A DNA stretch of 64,000 nucleotides from the NCBI RefSeq assembly GCF_042679085.1, contig NZ_JBHTLQ010000010.1, positions 1-64,000 on the forward strand, written 5' to 3'. The position numbers and the translations under genes were made by a program. The number at the start of each line of letters is the position of its first letter. Position 1 is the stretch's first letter. The stretch comes from Phenylobacterium conjunctum (GTDB lineage: Bacteria; Pseudomonadota; Alphaproteobacteria; Caulobacterales; Caulobacteraceae). Shown one piece after another: positions 61,759 to 64,000 of this stretch. The notes beneath the pieces were generated by a model that was not told where the DNA came from, did no database searches, and worked only from the letters and a program-made list of their open reading frames with translations.

Positions 61759-63113
61759 TAGGCTGCCTTTTTGTCGCTGCGGAGCGCGTCTGCGAGGTGG
61801 GCGGCGACGTCGGCGGCCTGCAGGCGGATGTCGGGAACGGCGGTGTTCTCCCACACCCCGCCGCGGGTGAGCGGGCCGACCGCGTAGAAGCCGTCATGCA
61901 CCAGCCCCTCCCGGTCCATCGGTCGAGAGGCGGCGTCGACCTCCAGACCCAGGCGCAAGGCGTCCCCGCGGATCAGGCCCTGGTCCAGCAGCCGGCGCAG
62001 CAGGCGGTCGCCGGTCTGGCGGATATCGCCCCGCACGCCGCTGCAATTGACCACCGCGCCCACGGTCAGGCGCCGGAGGGCCTGGCCGCCCCTCGGCCGC
62101 CACATCACCTCGATCCGGTCGCCCACGGGGGAGAGGCTGACGATCTCGCCGGCCCGAACCGTCAGGTCCCGGGTGCGGGTCATGGCGGCCAGCTGCCGCG
62201 CCACGCTGGGCGCCAGGCGATGGCGGTGCACATCCCACCAGGGCCGGACATGGCGCAGGAAGGCGCCGCGCTCGCGCGGGCTCCAGCCCTGCCAGATCCT
62301 GCGCACATGGGGCCGCAGGTCATCCACCGCCTCGCGCCAGTCAGCCTCCTCCGCCCGCGCCCGCACCCAGGCCAAGAGGGCGCGCGGACTGCCCGACGGC
62401 GGGGCCTCGGGCGGGCGGCTGGCGACCGGGGCATGGGCCCGGGGCGACAGGCCCCGGCGCGAAATCGCCCGCAGGCGGCGATCCGGCGTCGCCAGGCTGA
62501 GGGCCACATCGACCATGGTCATGCCGGACCCGATCAGCAGCACGTCGAGGGCGTCGGCCGGGAGGTCGTCCGCCGCCGCCCAGGGATCGGCGCGATAGCG
62601 GGGCGAGGCCAGGAGCGCCGGGTCCAGCCCGGCGGGCGCCGCGGGCTTCAGAACGCCGGCCGCCAGCACCACGGCGTCCGCCTCAAGCTCGCGGCCCAGG
62701 GCCAGCCGCACGCGCCACCCCCCGGCCGGCGCACGATGGATCTCCACCGCCTCATCCTGCTCGAGCAGCAGGCGATCCGCGCCGACGGTCTCGAGGGCCT
62801 CGCGCAGCAGGTCCTGCAGATAATCCCCATAGACACCGCGGGTGACGAAGCCGCCTTGGGAGCTCCAGCCGCCGTGGCGCGCCAGCCAGCCGGTGAAGTG
62901 GTCGGGCTGGTCCGGAAAGGCGCTCATGTTCGCGACCCGGACATTGAGCAGATGGTCCGGATTGGCCGTGGAATAGGCTGTGCCGCGCCCGAAACGCCCT
63001 GCCCGCTCGATCAGCCGCACCCGCGGCCCGTCCGGCTGGGCGGCCAGGTGCAGGGCGGTGAGCAGCCCGCTGAAGCCCGCGCCAATGATCACGACAGTGG
63101 GGCGCTGGGTCAT
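61758..63113 (-). CDS. FAD/NAD(P)-binding oxidoreductase
   Basis: A 451-residue flavoprotein with the N-terminal Rossmann motif VVIIGAGFSGLLTALHLA and RFGRGTAYSTANPDHLLNVRVANMSAFP (typical of the FAD/NAD(P)-binding family with the NAD_binding_9 domain), a second dinucleotide fold near LLIGSGMTMVDVALSL, and the C-terminal NTAVPDIRLQAADVA. The substrate is unknown. The family occurs near siderophore, hydroxylation or terpenoid genes, but its neighbours here do not settle the matter. It is divergent from the P450 gene, 165 bases away. Confidence 0.85.
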   Translation of the reverse strand: MTQRPTVVIIGAGFSGLLTALHLAAQPDGPRVRLIERAGRFGRGTAYSTANPDHLLNVRVANMSAFPDQPDHFTGWLARHGGWSSQGGFVTRGVYGDYLQDLLREALETVGADRLLLEQDEAVEIHRAPAGGWRVRLALGRELEADAVVLAAGVLKPAAPAGLDPALLASPRYRADPWAAADDLPADALDVLLIGSGMTMVDVALSLATPDRRLRAISRRGLSPRAHAPVASRPPEAPPSGSPRALLAWVRARAEEADWREAVDDLRPHVRRIWQGWSPRERGAFLRHVRPWWDVHRHRLAPSVARQLAAMTRTRDLTVRAGEIVSLSPVGDRIEVMWRPRGGQALRRLTVGAVVNCSGVRGDIRQTGDRLLRRLLDQGLIRGDALRLGLEVDAASRPMDREGLVHDGFYAVGPLTRGGVWENTAVPDIRLQAADVAAHLADALRSDKKAA

Positions 63114-63218
63114 TGGGAAACCTAAGCTTGGAGGGTGGCGACCTTTATTCCCATAATTTTGATCGGATTTAAAGGCAATCCGCTTTCGCCCGTCCTGGGC
63201 TACCCTGCGGCATCGATT

Positions 63219-63240
63219 AAGTTGACGCCTCCGTCAGCTT
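63219..63240. promoter_or_regulatory. Inverted repeat upstream of cytochrome P450 gene
   Basis: AAGTTGACG-CCTC-CGTCAGCTT: nine-base arms with one mismatch and a four-base spacer, 38 bases before the P450 start. Size and symmetry fit a TetR-type operator. No regulator is identified. Confidence 0.5.
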
Positions 63241-63278
63241 CGGCTTAGGCCAGTGGGTACAACGGAGAGGAACGCGCC

Positions 63279-64000
63279 ATGAGCGACGGCAATGTCGACC
63301 TGAAGAACGACCTGCGGGCCCAGATCTACGCCACCCCGCTCGACCAGCTGAACCCGGCCCAGCCGGAACTGTTCCAGGCCGACGCGCACTGGGCGATGTT
63401 TGAACGCCTGCGCAAGGAAGACCCGGTCCACTACACCGCCGAGCATGAGTTCGGCCCGTACTGGTCGATCACCAAGTACAACGACATCATGGCCGTGGAC
63501 ACGAACCACGAGGTCTTCTCCTCCGAGGGCGGCATCACCATCGCCAACCAGGACGCCGGCGAAGGCCCCCTGCCGATGTTCATCGCCATGGACCCGCCGC
63601 GCCACGATGAGCAGCGTAAGACGGTCAGCCCCATCGTCGCCCCGCACAACCTGGCCAAGCTGGAGCCGCTGATCCGCGAGCGCGCGGCCGGCATCCTGGA
63701 CGGCCTGCCGATCGGCGAGGAGTTCGACTGGGTCGACAAGGTCTCGATGGAACTGACGGCCATGACCCTGGCCACCCTGTTCGGCATGGACCAGAAGGAC
63801 CGGCGCAAGCTGACCTACTGGTCAGACGTGGTGACCGCGGCGCCGGGCCAGGGCCTGATCGACACGATCGAGCAGAAGATGCAGATCTTCGTCGAGTACC
63901 ACGCCTACTTCACCGAGCTGTGGAACCAGCGGGTCAACGCGCCGCCGACCGGCGACCTGATCTCCATGCTGGCCCATGGCGAGGCGACCAAGAACATGTC
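63279..64000 (+). CDS. Cytochrome P450 (3' partial)
   Basis: The first 240 residues of a P450 monooxygenase; the gene runs off the right edge. Visible are the meander-free N-terminus typical of soluble bacterial P450s (no membrane anchor), FGPYWSITKYNDI, and the C-helix MDPPRHDEQRK (His and Arg contacting haem propionates). The I-helix, ExxR and haem Cys lie beyond the window. The start follows GAGAGGAACGCGCC. Substrate is unknown. It needs ferredoxin and ferredoxin reductase partners. Confidence 0.92.
   Translation, partial: MSDGNVDLKNDLRAQIYATPLDQLNPAQPELFQADAHWAMFERLRKEDPVHYTAEHEFGPYWSITKYNDIMAVDTNHEVFSSEGGITIANQDAGEGPLPMFIAMDPPRHDEQRKTVSPIVAPHNLAKLEPLIRERAAGILDGLPIGEEFDWVDKVSMELTAMTLATLFGMDQKDRRKLTYWSDVVTAAPGQGLIDTIEQKMQIFVEYHAYFTELWNQRVNAPPTGDLISMLAHGEATKNM

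Overview
The window is a GC-rich, gene-dense stretch of chromosome from an alphaproteobacterium, most likely a member of the Caulobacteraceae (Caulobacter or Phenylobacterium type). That placement is an inference. It rests on a Xanthomonas/Caulobacter-type TonB-dependent receptor, two DUF2336 proteins, several hybrid histidine kinases with a stand-alone Hpt protein, a CtrA-box-like palindrome, and frequent GTG/TTG starts behind strong GGAG-type ribosome binding sites. No prophage, insertion sequence, plasmid gene or CRISPR array was seen. No gap between genes exceeds about 280 bases.

Layout. 1-1.6 kb: the 3' part of a membrane protein with a very long His/Asp/Gly repeat tail. 1.9-10.4 kb: housekeeping and metabolic genes (aminotransferase with an IclR regulator, a thiolase-like protein without catalytic Cys, a TerC/YjbE membrane protein, a GH29 fucosidase-like enzyme, metG, two small membrane proteins) with two palindromic intergenic repeats. 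10.5-28.4 kb: amidase, chemotaxis receptor, tRNA-Thr, YaiI-like protein, cytochrome c, an RND efflux pair, class II aldolase, M20 peptidase, coaD-like, glpK, DUF2336, nadK, Hpt and Nudix genes. 28.5-42.6 kb: a signalling-rich part with a second DUF2336 protein, three hybrid histidine kinases, TonB, a lytic transglycosylase, a TetR and an XRE regulator, plus acyl-CoA genes. 42.6-61.7 kb: the pectin/uronate region. 61.7 kb to the end: an FAD oxidoreductase and the start of a cytochrome P450 gene that runs off the window.

The best-supported system is the pectin/galacturonate regulon (43.5-61.7 kb). A LacI-family regulator sits amid a TonB-dependent receptor, a secreted pectate lyase, an MFS uronate-type transporter, uxaC, kduI, kduD, uxaA, kdgK, an FAH-superfamily hydratase-like gene and, directly behind kduD, PEP carboxylase. 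A 14-base palindrome (TGACACCGGTGTCA and close variants) occurs twice before the receptor gene, once between lacI and uxaA, once before uxaC and once between the pectate lyase and the hydratase-like gene. These sites tie the dispersed transcription units into one probable regulon. Tagaturonate reductase (uxaB), KDPG aldolase and oligogalacturonate-cleaving enzymes are not in the window and must be elsewhere if the pathway is complete.
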